Below, piece after piece: positions 39,001 through 47,191 of a DNA stretch of 64,000 bases. The position numbers were made by a program, and so were the translations under genes. Positions within the stretch are counted from its first letter, which is position 1; every line of letters begins with the position of its first letter. Below the pieces are notes generated by a model, which did not search any database, was not told the DNA's origin, and saw only the letters and a program-made list of their open reading frames with translations. The DNA comes from Nocardioides agri (GTDB lineage Bacteria > Actinomycetota > Actinomycetes > Propionibacteriales > Nocardioidaceae), in NCBI RefSeq assembly GCF_013778305.1, contig NZ_JACEIC010000001.1:248001-312000 (forward strand), read 5' to 3'.

Positions 39001-39809
39001 AGGTCGACGTCGACACGGACGGCGCGATCGACCTGCCCGGCATCTACACCCGCACGGTCACGATCACCGTCCTCGACGACACCGGTGTTCCCTCGGTCAA
39101 CTCGGCGACCGGCGCGGTGCAGTCGATGCCCGTCGCCGTCGGCGAGGTCGAGATCCTCGGCGGTCCCGCCGTCACCTACGACGGCAGCCGCAGCCAACGG
39201 GTCGCGTGCGACGAGGGTCCGGTCGTCACGATCGACGGCGTCGAGCACGGCATCGAGATGGACGTGAGTCCGGACCAGATCGTGCAGGGTGCGCAGGTGC
39301 TGGGGACCGTGTGCGGTCGTGGGCGGCTCGTGGCCGGCGAGAACCGCGTCCTCCTGCCCTCGACCTTCCTCTGGCAACCGCGTGGGCTGATCCTGGTGGA
39401 CGCAGCGGTCGACCTCGGCGCCGAGGGCGCGACGGCGTACTCGGCCGCCGGGCCGGCACCGGTCAGCACCGACCTGCTCGCCGCGGGGGACCACGCGGAC
39501 TCCTCCCCCCTCGATCTCGGAGCCGGGGACGGCACGCGGACCCTGGTGCTGCCGCTGCCCGCTGGCGCGGGGTGGCAGGCGAGCGTGGACGGCGAGCGCC
39601 TCGATCCGGTCACCGTCGACGGGTGGGCACAGGGATGGGTGGTGCCGGCCGGTTCCGGAGAGGTGGACGTGCGCTACTCGTCGGGCGACGAGCTGGTCCG
39701 GACCGCGCTCGTCGCCTCGGCGGGCTGGGCCGCCGTCCTGCTGCTGCTCGTCGGGCTCGGGATCGGCTCGACGGTTTCGGCGATCCGCCGCCCGCCCGCG
39801 TCGCGGTGA
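36093..39809 (+). CDS. AftD-family paralog 2, predicted inactive
   Basis: A 1238-residue protein with the same architecture as its neighbours: N-terminal helices, periplasmic Rossmann-like part, two F5/8-like domains (HRELGTAPAAAIDDNAFTAW region near 680, and near 910), and the shared terminal beta domain VDGWAQGW before the last helix. However, the DTKLDL motif of the first external loop is absent, and so is the FIE segment. It therefore probably cannot catalyse transfer and may be a partner or scaffold. Coupled to paralog 1 by ATGA; its 3' end overlaps the convergent acyltransferase by 136 bases. Confidence 0.78.
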   Translation: MIARIRTAIVVLFVGVLTLRWSLSQPVSAVTARIAAEPWDAVRSAGDVWTFAGTLGGGTVGGIRELPYAFLVALGTDAGLSAHTVEATWRVVVAVVAVLGAVYLARGLSPDPGTKGTTRESWAPWAGALFFAVGTVLVPTVVRSPGDGLAAACLPWVVAPLLVRGRGWRPSVLSAAWVGLAGVGSIGWALAVLVAGLVAALPRRRADVVGALRWMVLAAAASAWWLVLAAWELRHSADVSAFTSGTVRGEVAAALGRPDLAVLALVTVVGGPIVVALGALLLRSPRLDRVFVAALLSVVAAAALLAWFGARPLPVPAPAVGELPTGAAAPLLGLLGLAGLVAWCPLAADLGHRLTWVRDRRAPRRAAEVAGGVVAVLVGITAFAGVAATVAEPAPVAAEESQLLDLLADWSSTAAPGRALVLPAEVGSSDLPAIGTALGARPWIGRDAEPTSGAGGTTAIDDLISRLVRGDAGPGTSSALRRLGISYVLVRLGGSVDEDRERPTALVRSALDSIGADRVTVLRGPDPDEGSDNRLMDFGVRSLTPQIEVWAPPAVAGGWVYEGEPVAVVGDAGTVSDLAGAGVVRDRAIRLRPGSEEGALVVSDSARRRDVDQRVPLDPYGPDLGVDDPRSVLPTDGAPVTSAVARLEGALRVTASSSAADLDAAHRELGTAPAAAIDDNAFTAWQSRRGSGVGAWWQVEFREPTRVSGTEVQMVRNALSEIAVDEIQVSADDREVSYAVDDEGRVDLGDLGEVKRLRITVTSVAGAVGDDDSIGIVDVTVPGVEVRSPVVLDDTPAAGWLMTVRPASTTQCVPVVPRSDDEAAMATTCSAGLWVNGADISSLDRVVRTSRSTSVVGRAWMVAGNTQDAAALADRIAAPSVMASSTGSAAADLRARPQAAADADLTTAWRPAASDRQPTLTLAWTDLAEVRGLRLLPPTADVGSRPTRVRVTAEVTGRRTGIRGADVVREVDVDTDGAIDLPGIYTRTVTITVLDDTGVPSVNSATGAVQSMPVAVGEVEILGGPAVTYDGSRSQRVACDEGPVVTIDGVEHGIEMDVSPDQIVQGAQVLGTVCGRGRLVAGENRVLLPSTFLWQPRGLILVDAAVDLGAEGATAYSAAGPAPVSTDLLAAGDHADSSPLDLGAGDGTRTLVLPLPAGAGWQASVDGERLDPVTVDGWAQGWVVPAGSGEVDVRYSSGDELVRTALVASAGWAAVLLLLVGLGIGSTVSAIRRPPASR

Positions 39810-41005
39810 CGTGAGTCGGTCGCGAGGCCGACCGTCCGCCGCGCGGACCACTCCATGGCCGGCTTCTCGATCCAGGCGTACGTCGCTGCCGAGAGCGGCA
39901 GGGTGAGGGCCAGCACCCAGACGAGGCGGAAGACGAGGTCGGCGACCGGAGCATCGGGGTAGTCCAGCTTGTCGTCGAGGATCACGATGATCGGCAGGTG
40001 CCAGAGGTAGATGCTGTAGGACCACAGGCCGGCGGTCGTGAGCGCGCGCGTGCTCATCAGCCAGCTGGTCGGCGAGCCGGACGAGCCGAACACGACCGCG
40101 ACCAGCAGCGCGAGCGAGACCAAGGTGACCGCGACGAACCGCACCTGGTCCTCGGAGAAGCTGTGCGACACGTAGCCGTCCGCACCACCGAGGGCCGAGG
40201 TGCCCATCAGCGCGGCTGCCACCGCGAACAGCGGCAGCGCCCACGAGTCCGACGCGATCCGCCGCAGGCGCGAGAGCGAGACGAGGCCGGCCGCGTGTGC
40301 CTCCGCGTACAGGGTCACGAGCGCACCGCCGGCGAAGCACACGAGGTAGGCCGGCAGCCAGAACGCGTAGGTGCCGTAGACGCCCAGGTCGTCCGCGTAG
40401 AGCCATGCCTGCCACAGGACGGTGATCGGCACCGAGAGAGCGATCAACCCGGTGACGATCCAGAGCGCGGTCCGCGGAGGGTAGCGACGCGCGACGAGCC
40501 CGCTCGCGATCGCCATCACCGGCAGGGCGACGTACCAGGAGAGCTCCGTGCAGAGGCTCCAGGAGTGCTGGAAGACCAGCGGCAGCTCGCCCTTCACGTA
40601 GATCCAGGTCAGCGTGAGGTTGTAGAACCAGCTGTCCGCACCGTCCGGTCGTGCCCGCGGGTAGACCAGGGCGATGACGAGGAACACGAAGAGGTACGCC
40701 GGGAAGATCCGCGCCAGGCGTCGTCGCGAGTAGCGCCTGAGGTCCGGGCTGGTGCCGAGCCTCAACGTCCACCGGGCCCAGGGCCGGTACAGGAGGAAGC
40801 CGGAGAGCACGAAGAGGCAGACCGGCCCGAACGAGGGGAGACCCACCAACCAGGGGTACTCGGTGCGTACGGAGACGTGCACGACGAGGACCATGAGCGC
40901 CGCGAAGCCGCGCAGACCGGTCAGTGCGGCGACCTCTCGTTCGCGTTCCCGGGGCGGCGCGCCGGGGGAGATGTCCTCCAACGACACGTGTGTGCTGGCG
41001 GACAT
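39674..41005 (-). CDS. Acyltransferase-3 family membrane protein, copy 1
   Basis: A 443-residue OafA-like protein with about ten helices. Hallmarks: LTGLRGFAALMVLVVHVSV (shown in part) with the catalytic-site His, FVLSGFLLYRPW, the basic RRRLARIFPAY and HSWSLCTELSWY. Such proteins O-acylate glycans or lipids. The C-terminal 45 residues, Ser/Thr/Ala-rich, lie antisense to the end of AftD paralog 2. ATG at 41005, six bases after TATACT. Its promoter overlaps that of the divergent methyltransferase. Confidence 0.88.
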   Translation of the reverse strand: MSASTHVSLEDISPGAPPREREREVAALTGLRGFAALMVLVVHVSVRTEYPWLVGLPSFGPVCLFVLSGFLLYRPWARWTLRLGTSPDLRRYSRRRLARIFPAYLFVFLVIALVYPRARPDGADSWFYNLTLTWIYVKGELPLVFQHSWSLCTELSWYVALPVMAIASGLVARRYPPRTALWIVTGLIALSVPITVLWQAWLYADDLGVYGTYAFWLPAYLVCFAGGALVTLYAEAHAAGLVSLSRLRRIASDSWALPLFAVAAALMGTSALGGADGYVSHSFSEDQVRFVAVTLVSLALLVAVVFGSSGSPTSWLMSTRALTTAGLWSYSIYLWHLPIIVILDDKLDYPDAPVADLVFRLVWVLALTLPLSAATYAWIEKPAMEWSARRTVGLATDSRHRDAGGRRIAETVEPIPSPTSSSRTAAQPAEATSAVRTSSSPDE

Positions 41006-41011
41006 GGGCGC

Positions 41012-41021
41012 AGTATAGGGT
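41012..41021. promoter_or_regulatory. Overlapping divergent -10 boxes (acyltransferase / methyltransferase)
   Basis: AGTATAGGGT reads as TATACT leftward (41012-41017) and TAGGGT rightward (41016-41021), sharing the central TA. Each box is six bases from its start codon (41005 and 41028). Confidence 0.6.
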
Positions 41022-41027
41022 CGGCGC

Positions 41028-41780
41028 GTGTTTCGCGACCGTCCGACCAGCACGACGCCGTGGGCCGCTGACCTGCGACGGTCGATCGGGCTCTTCCGCG
41101 CGTTCCGCAAGGAGCAGAGCGAGCCGGCGGTCTTCTACGGCGCCCTCGCGACAGACTCGGCCCGGCAGCTCGAGGGCTATCTGCACCTCGACGGCGTCGA
41201 CATGCTCGACGTCGGTGGCGGGCCGGGCTACTTCCGGCAGGTCTTCGAGGAGCGCGGCACGTCGTACTTCGCGCTCGACGCCGACGTGGGAGAGCTGTCC
41301 CACCTCGGGGACATCTCGCCCCGCACCGTCATCGGCAGCGGCCTCGAGCTGCCGTTCGCCGACCACACATTCGACCTGTGCTACTCGTCGAACGTCCTCG
41401 AGCACGTGTCGGACCCGTGGCGGATGGCCGGCGAGATGGTCCGGGTGACGAAGCCCGGCGGCATCACCTTCATCTCCTACACCGTCTGGTACAGCCCGTG
41501 GGGCGGCCACGAGACCTCTCCCTGGCACTTCCTCGGCGGCCAGCGGGCGCGGGAGCGCTACCGCAAGCGGCACGGCCACGAGCCCAAGAACAAGTTCGGC
41601 GAGTCGCTGTTCCCGATGACCGTCGCCTCCGGGCTCCGGTGGGCGGCCGGCCAGGACCAGGCCGACGTGCTCGACCTGATCCCGCGCTACAACCCCCGCT
41701 CCTTCTACTGGCTCACCCGGGTGCCGTTGCTGCGTGAGCTGTTCACCTGGAACCTCGTGATCGTCCTCCGGCGGCGATGA
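41028..41780 (+). CDS. SAM-dependent methyltransferase (envelope island, copy 2)
   Basis: A 250-residue class I methyltransferase: motif I MLDVGGGPGYF, FALDADVGEL, and LCYSSNVLEHVSDPW followed by KPGG. The C-terminal segment GGHETSPWHFLGG and RYNPRSFYWLTRVP matches what I recall of M. tuberculosis Rv0224c (254 residues), the methyltransferase of the AftD region. The substrate is unknown. GTG start, leaderless (TAGGGT six bases upstream). The stop overlaps the aftD start by ATGA. Confidence 0.85.
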   Translation: MFRDRPTSTTPWAADLRRSIGLFRAFRKEQSEPAVFYGALATDSARQLEGYLHLDGVDMLDVGGGPGYFRQVFEERGTSYFALDADVGELSHLGDISPRTVIGSGLELPFADHTFDLCYSSNVLEHVSDPWRMAGEMVRVTKPGGITFISYTVWYSPWGGHETSPWHFLGGQRARERYRKRHGHEPKNKFGESLFPMTVASGLRWAAGQDQADVLDLIPRYNPRSFYWLTRVPLLRELFTWNLVIVLRRR

Positions 41781-44700
41781 GCAGGACGCCCTCTGCGGAG
41801 GAGCGATTCGCGTGGAGGTTCCGCCTCGTCGCTTCGTGTCTCGTCCTCGCTGCCCTCGCGTTCTCGCAGCGACCGGGTCGGATCGTCGCGGACACCAAGC
41901 TTGACCTGGTCGCCAACCCAACCGGGTTCCTCACCCGCGCCCTCCACCTGTGGGACCCCGCCGGCGTCTTCGGCCAGGTGCAGAACCAGGCCTACGGCTA
42001 CCTCTTCCCGATGGGTCCGTTCTTCTGGCTGGGCCACGTCGCCTCCGTTCCCGCGTGGGCGATCCAGCGGGCCTGGTGGTCGGTCCTGCTGGTCGTCGCG
42101 TTCCTCGGCGCGGTCAAGCTGTGCGCCGTGCTCGGCCTCGGCACGCCCACCGCCCGGCTGGTCGCCGGCTTCGCGTTCGCCCTGTCGCCGCGGATCCTCA
42201 CGACGATCGGGCCGATCTCCGCGGAGGCGTGGCCGAGCGCCGTCGCGCCGTGGGTGCTGGTGCCGTTGGTGATCGGCGCGGGTCGCGGCTCGCCACGCCG
42301 CGCTGCGCTGCTCTCGGCCCTGGCCGTGGCCGCCGTCGGTGGCGTCAACGCCGCCGCGACGTTCGCGGTGATCCCTCTCGGTGCGGTGTGGCTGCTGACC
42401 CGGGAACCCGGTCCCCGCCGTCGGTCGATGATGCTGTGGTGGCCGACGTTCGTCCTGGCGGGCACGCTGTGGTGGCTGGCGCCGCTGTTCATCCTCGGCC
42501 GCTACAGCCCGCCCTTCCTGGACTTCATCGAGGTGGCCCAGGTCACCACGCTGCCGACGACCGTCTTCGACGCGCTGCGCGGCACGTCCCACTGGGTTCC
42601 GTACCTGGACCCGACCTGGCAGACCGGCAACGACATCATCACGATCGGCTACATCGCCCTCAACACCGGCGTGCTGCTGGCACTGGGAGCCGCCGGACTG
42701 ACGCTGCGCCGCAACCCCCACCGCCAGTTCCTGGTCCTCTCGCTGCTGCTCGGACTGGTGATGGTCACGGCCGGGCACGGCGGCGCGATCGCCGGGTGGT
42801 TCGCGGACCCGGAGCGGAGCGCCCTGGACGGCGTGCTCGCACCGCTGCGCAACGTGCACAAGTTCGACCCGATCATCCGGATCCCGCTCGTCCTGGGGCT
42901 GGCGCACCTCCTCGGCGTGCTGGCCGAGCGGGCTGCCGCCGCGCGCCGGCAACGCCACCGGGACGTGGGTCGCGACGCCACCGGGGACCGGCTCGCGTAC
43001 GCCGGCGTGCTGCTGGTCACCATCGCGTCGGTCGCCGGCATCGTCAGCCCGGCCTTCGCGGGGCGGCTCGGCCAGGCGAACGACTTCCGTGAGATCCCGG
43101 GCTACTGGCTCCAGACCGCCGACTGGCTCGACGAGCACGGCAGCGACTCGACGGCGCTCCTCGTCCCCGGATCGAGCTTCGGCTACTACCTCTGGGGCGA
43201 CCCCGACGACGAACCGATCCAGGCGTTGACGTCCGCGCGGTGGGCGATCCGCAACGCGGTCCCGCTGGCTCCGCCTGGCAGCATCAGGATGCTGGACGAG
43301 ATCGAGGAGCAGCTCGCGTCGGGCCGGCCCTCCGAGGCGCTGACCCGCTACCTGGCCCGCGCCGGGATCGGGCACCTCGTCGTCCGCAACGACCTGCGCA
43401 CGGCGGACCAGACCCCGGCGGTCGTCGTCCACCAAGTGCTCGACGGATCGCCCGGCATCGAGAAGGTCGCCGCCTTCGGTCCGGTCGTCGGCAACCGTCC
43501 CCTGGTCAACGAGAGGAAGAACCCGCTCGCGATCGACGGTGGGTGGACCGACCGCTACCAGGCGATCGAGATCTACGCGGTCGACGGGGCACAGCAAGCC
43601 GTCGCCTCGACCGGAAGTCCGCTCGTGGTCGGCGGGCCCGAGAACCTGGTGGAGCTGCTGGACACCGGCTTGATCAGCGACGCCCCGTCGGTGCTCGCCG
43701 TCGATGCGCCGACGGACGTCGACAGCAGCGACCTGGTGGTCACCGACGGGCTGCGGCGCCGGGAGCGGAACTTCGGCCGCCTGGGCGACGCGGCGTCCGC
43801 GACCCTGACGGCCGACGACCCGGGCCGTCGGGGTGCGGCCGCGCGCGACTACACGCTCGGTGAGGAGCGGTGGGAGACGCACGCGCGCCTCATCGGCGCG
43901 AAGGACATCACCGCGTCGTCGTCCCAGGCCTTCGCCGACGGCGCTGGCCCGACGGTGCCGGAGCACCAGCCCTACTCGGCGTTCGACGGACTGACCTCCA
44001 CGCAGTGGCAGTCGGACGCGACCGACGACGACCCGTGGGTGTCGGTCGAGCTCTCGGAGCCGGTGGACCTGCGTACCGTCGTCGTCGTCGCCGGCGACAC
44101 CGGTCGTCGGCGGGCCGAGAAGCTGCGGGTCGTGACCGACGAGGGCTCGAGCCGGCCGTTCACGGCCGAGCCGGGGGAGCCGAGGACGGTCCGCGTCCCA
44201 CCCGGCCCGACCACGTCGGTGACCGTGACGCGCGACCAGGCGTCTTCAGGCTCGCTTGCCGTTGCGGAGGTGTACATCGCCGGCGTCGACGTCGAGCGCA
44301 CCCTGGTCCTCCCCGAGGTTCCCGCCCGCTGGGGGGCGCCGGCGTCGATCCTGCTGTCGTCGACGCCGGGGTGGCGCGACGCGTGCGTGACCGTCGACGA
44401 CGACGTCCGCTGCTCGCCGACCCGCGGGCGCGCGGGCGAGGAGCCCGGGGCGCTCGACCGCACGCTCCGGCTGGGCGCCGGGGGCAGGTATCGCGTCGCC
44501 GCGGAGGTGACGCCTGCGTACGGGCCGCCGCTGCAGAGCCTGATCATGCGCGACCAGCTGATCGACGTCCGGTCCTCCTCCGACGCGGTGCAGGACGCCC
44601 GCGGGTCGGCGATCGCCGCGATCGACGGGGATCCGGGCACCACCTGGGTGGCCGACGCCCAGGACCGGCACCCTTCGCTCTCGCTGGACTGGTTCGGCAG

Positions 44701-45904
44701 GCGGACGATCCGCGGCATCGACGTCCGTCTCGACCACGATGCGCCCGCCTCCCGGCCGACCGAGGTCACGCTGTCCTACGCCGGCGGTAGCCAGTCGGTG
44801 GAGCTCGACCCCAGCGGGCACGCCGACGTCAAGCCGTTCCGGAGCGACCACGTCGACATCCGACTCACCGCCGAGAAGGAGACCGAGGACCTTGCCGCCG
44901 ACGGCAGCCGGTCGGAGCTCGGAGTCGGCGTCAGCGAGGTCCGACTGCACGGGGTGGACCTCCTCCCGATCACGCTCTCCGACGTGCCAACCGACCTCGG
45001 CTGCGACTTCGGGCCGGCCGTTCGGGTCGGCGACACCTTCCACGCGACCTCGGTCACGGCGTCCCCGCGCGAGCTCTTCGACGGCGGCCTGCTCTCGGCC
45101 CGCGTCTGCGGCCCCCCGGAGCTCGACGTCTCGTCCGGCGAGACCCGGGTCGTGCTGTCGCCGGCGCCGGCCTTCCGTGGGCTCCGGCTGGTGATGAAGC
45201 GGAGCCCGGTGCCGGCGACCACAGTGGCGCCCGCGGAGCTCACAGAGGTGTCGGCTGCCTCGCGCGTCCTGCACGTCCCGGTTCCCGACGCGTCGATCGC
45301 GGCGATCCGCGAGAACCAGAACGCCGGATGGGTCGGCTCGACGCCCGACGACGGCACGGTCGGCTCCGTGACGGTCGACGGGTGGCAGCAGGGGTGGCGG
45401 CTCGAGGGGGTCGTCGAGCAGGTCGACCTCCGCTACGCGCCCGACCGGGTCTACCGGGTCGCCCTCGCCGGCGGCGGCGTGCTGCTCGTGCTGCTGCTCC
45501 TCCTGGCCGTGGTCCGCCGCAAGGAGACGTCGAGCCTCCCGCCGGTGCGCACGCGTGCGTTGCCGGCCGCCGTCGTGGGCGCGACCGGACTGGTCGCGTT
45601 CGGCGTCATCGGCGGATGGTGGGCCCTGCTCGTCGCGGGTGGGGCACTCGCGCTGGCATCGCTCGCCGTGGACCGCTGGGTCCCGCGTGACCTCGCCGCG
45701 TGGCTGAGCGGCCTCCTGATCGGGTCCGCGGCGATCGCCTACTGGTGGCGACCGCTCGGATCAGCCGAGGGCTGGGCCGGGTCGCTGCTGGCGCCTCAGC
45801 TGCCGGTGCTGGCCGGGCTCGGGGTCGTGGTGGCTCTGGTGCTCGACGCCGGCCGGTCGAAGAGGTTCTTCCAGCGCAGGACGGGACGCTCGACGAGGCG
45901 GTAG
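41777..45904 (+). CDS. aftD: AftD, alpha-(1->3)-arabinofuranosyltransferase family
   Basis: A 1375-residue protein, the paralog closest to mycobacterial AftD (about 1400 residues). DTKLDLVANP (Asp39), then VQNQAYGYLFPMGPFFWLG and FALSPRILTT are the conserved N-terminal blocks, with Glu252 in DFIEV as the likely second active-site acid. Two F5/8-like carbohydrate-binding domains (about 730-840 and 940-1030), VDGWQQGW and C-terminal helices follow. In mycobacteria AftD adds branching arabinose to arabinan; here the sugar is uncertain. Coupled to the methyltransferase by ATGA. Confidence 0.87.
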   Translation: MSRTPSAEERFAWRFRLVASCLVLAALAFSQRPGRIVADTKLDLVANPTGFLTRALHLWDPAGVFGQVQNQAYGYLFPMGPFFWLGHVASVPAWAIQRAWWSVLLVVAFLGAVKLCAVLGLGTPTARLVAGFAFALSPRILTTIGPISAEAWPSAVAPWVLVPLVIGAGRGSPRRAALLSALAVAAVGGVNAAATFAVIPLGAVWLLTREPGPRRRSMMLWWPTFVLAGTLWWLAPLFILGRYSPPFLDFIEVAQVTTLPTTVFDALRGTSHWVPYLDPTWQTGNDIITIGYIALNTGVLLALGAAGLTLRRNPHRQFLVLSLLLGLVMVTAGHGGAIAGWFADPERSALDGVLAPLRNVHKFDPIIRIPLVLGLAHLLGVLAERAAAARRQRHRDVGRDATGDRLAYAGVLLVTIASVAGIVSPAFAGRLGQANDFREIPGYWLQTADWLDEHGSDSTALLVPGSSFGYYLWGDPDDEPIQALTSARWAIRNAVPLAPPGSIRMLDEIEEQLASGRPSEALTRYLARAGIGHLVVRNDLRTADQTPAVVVHQVLDGSPGIEKVAAFGPVVGNRPLVNERKNPLAIDGGWTDRYQAIEIYAVDGAQQAVASTGSPLVVGGPENLVELLDTGLISDAPSVLAVDAPTDVDSSDLVVTDGLRRRERNFGRLGDAASATLTADDPGRRGAAARDYTLGEERWETHARLIGAKDITASSSQAFADGAGPTVPEHQPYSAFDGLTSTQWQSDATDDDPWVSVELSEPVDLRTVVVVAGDTGRRRAEKLRVVTDEGSSRPFTAEPGEPRTVRVPPGPTTSVTVTRDQASSGSLAVAEVYIAGVDVERTLVLPEVPARWGAPASILLSSTPGWRDACVTVDDDVRCSPTRGRAGEEPGALDRTLRLGAGGRYRVAAEVTPAYGPPLQSLIMRDQLIDVRSSSDAVQDARGSAIAAIDGDPGTTWVADAQDRHPSLSLDWFGRRTIRGIDVRLDHDAPASRPTEVTLSYAGGSQSVELDPSGHADVKPFRSDHVDIRLTAEKETEDLAADGSRSELGVGVSEVRLHGVDLLPITLSDVPTDLGCDFGPAVRVGDTFHATSVTASPRELFDGGLLSARVCGPPELDVSSGETRVVLSPAPAFRGLRLVMKRSPVPATTVAPAELTEVSAASRVLHVPVPDASIAAIRENQNAGWVGSTPDDGTVGSVTVDGWQQGWRLEGVVEQVDLRYAPDRVYRVALAGGGVLLVLLLLLAVVRRKETSSLPPVRTRALPAAVVGATGLVAFGVIGGWWALLVAGGALALASLAVDRWVPRDLAAWLSGLLIGSAAIAYWWRPLGSAEGWAGSLLAPQLPVLAGLGVVVALVLDAGRSKRFFQRRTGRSTRR

Positions 45905-47085
45905 AGCACCTCGGACACCAGGACGCTGCCGATGAGGGCGAGCGTGAAGAGCTCGACGGTTCGGCCGGCGAAGAGCTCCATGTCGCGCCAGCGGAAGACC
46001 AGCTCGAGCACCACCAGGTGGATGCAGAAGATGCCGTACGAGATGTGGCCGAGGTGGCGCAGCGCCGGCAACGACAGGACCCGGACGTAGCGACCATCGG
46101 GGTCGGCGAACACCCCCGGGAGGATCAGCAGCCCCGCGATGGCGGCGTACAGCAGGTTCTTGACGACCGACTCGGCCGCCGCGGGAGCGACCAGCGACGA
46201 GGGGCCGGCGAGCGGGGTCGCGGCGATGGCGAACAGCGCGAGTGCCGCGACCCAGCAGGCGCCGGGGGAGCGACCGACCTCACGCAGCAGCACGGAGATC
46301 CGGGCCGACTCGGCCGCGTCGCCTCCGGCCTCGAGGTGGGCGGCTGCCCCGGCGACGAGCAGGCCCACGCCGAACCACGTGAGGTAGCCGGGCAGCCACA
46401 CGCTCACCATCGCGCTGGTGCCGGCGAGCGCCGTGGGCGCCAGCGCGAGCCAGCCGATGTTGACGACGAGCATGGCGACGAGCACGACACCCAAGCGGCT
46501 CCGGCCGTGGCCGCCGTGGGTACGGCGGGAGAGGACCAGCCACATCAGCACGGGCAGCGTCACGTAGAACGCGACCTCGGTGGCCAGGCTCCACATCTGG
46601 GTGAGTCCGGCGGGCAGCTCGGGGTCGAGGTAGATGTTGGTGAGCGTGAGCGTGTGCACCCACGTTGTCAGGGACGCGTCGTCGTTGCCCGGCAGCAGCA
46701 CCAGGGCGGCGACTGCGGAGATCAGGTAGACCGGGAAGATCCGCAGCAACCGGTGCCAGAGGTACGCCCTCGCGCGGGGCGCTCGCGTGTGGTGCGCGTG
46801 CCGCGCGAACCACGCCCGGGAGAGCAGGAAGCCCGAGAGCACGAAGAAGATCGCCACGCCGACGTCGAGACGGGCGAGCGCGTTGCCGTACCCTCGGTGG
46901 CCGTAGGCGCCACCCCAGAAGGCGGCGTGGGTGCCAAGCACGGCGATCGACGCGACGGCGCGCATCGAGTCCAGAGCCGGCAGGGTCCCGCGCACGCGTA
47001 CGACGTTCACGGCAGTGCCGACGTCGACGGCGGTGCCGCCGGTCCCACCCGGGTCGTCGGTGGCGTGGCGGAGCTCGGTGGGCAC
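45796..47085 (-). CDS. Acyltransferase-3 family membrane protein, copy 2
   Basis: A 429-residue OafA-like acyltransferase with about ten helices: LDSMRAVASIAVLGTHAAFW holds the family His, then FFVLSGFLLSRAW, HRLLRIFPVYL and QMWSLATEVAFY. From memory it resembles Rv0228 of the M. tuberculosis AftD region. The last 36 codons are antisense to the end of aftD (109-base overlap), the same arrangement as copy 1. GTG at 47085 with GATAGT six bases upstream. Confidence 0.88.
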   Translation of the reverse strand: MPTELRHATDDPGGTGGTAVDVGTAVNVVRVRGTLPALDSMRAVASIAVLGTHAAFWGGAYGHRGYGNALARLDVGVAIFFVLSGFLLSRAWFARHAHHTRAPRARAYLWHRLLRIFPVYLISAVAALVLLPGNDDASLTTWVHTLTLTNIYLDPELPAGLTQMWSLATEVAFYVTLPVLMWLVLSRRTHGGHGRSRLGVVLVAMLVVNIGWLALAPTALAGTSAMVSVWLPGYLTWFGVGLLVAGAAAHLEAGGDAAESARISVLLREVGRSPGACWVAALALFAIAATPLAGPSSLVAPAAAESVVKNLLYAAIAGLLILPGVFADPDGRYVRVLSLPALRHLGHISYGIFCIHLVVLELVFRWRDMELFAGRTVELFTLALIGSVLVSEVLYRLVERPVLRWKNLFDRPASSTRATTTPSPASTGS

Positions 47086-47091
47086 CTGCGA

Positions 47092-47097
47092 ACTATC
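47092..47097 (-). promoter_or_regulatory. -10 box of leaderless acyltransferase copy 2 transcript
   Basis: GATAGT on the minus strand, six bases before the GTG at 47085. Confidence 0.45.
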
Positions 47098-47191
47098 GCA
47101 CGGGCGGGCCCCTCGGGTCGCCGCGAGGACGCCCGGCCGGACCTGCTCCGGGGCCGAGACACGGCAACGAGAACGTGTTTCAATAAATCAG

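Noticed and set aside
38889..41921. A minus-strand 1010-codon frame spanning AftD paralog 2 and both module boundaries
   Set aside because: It crosses well-supported genes in other frames and has no domain.
47168..47184. GAGAACGTGTTTCA, similar to a KstR-type operator
   Set aside because: It matches the AAC-n2-GTT core but not the full consensus, and the neighbours are not sterol or fatty-acid catabolic genes.
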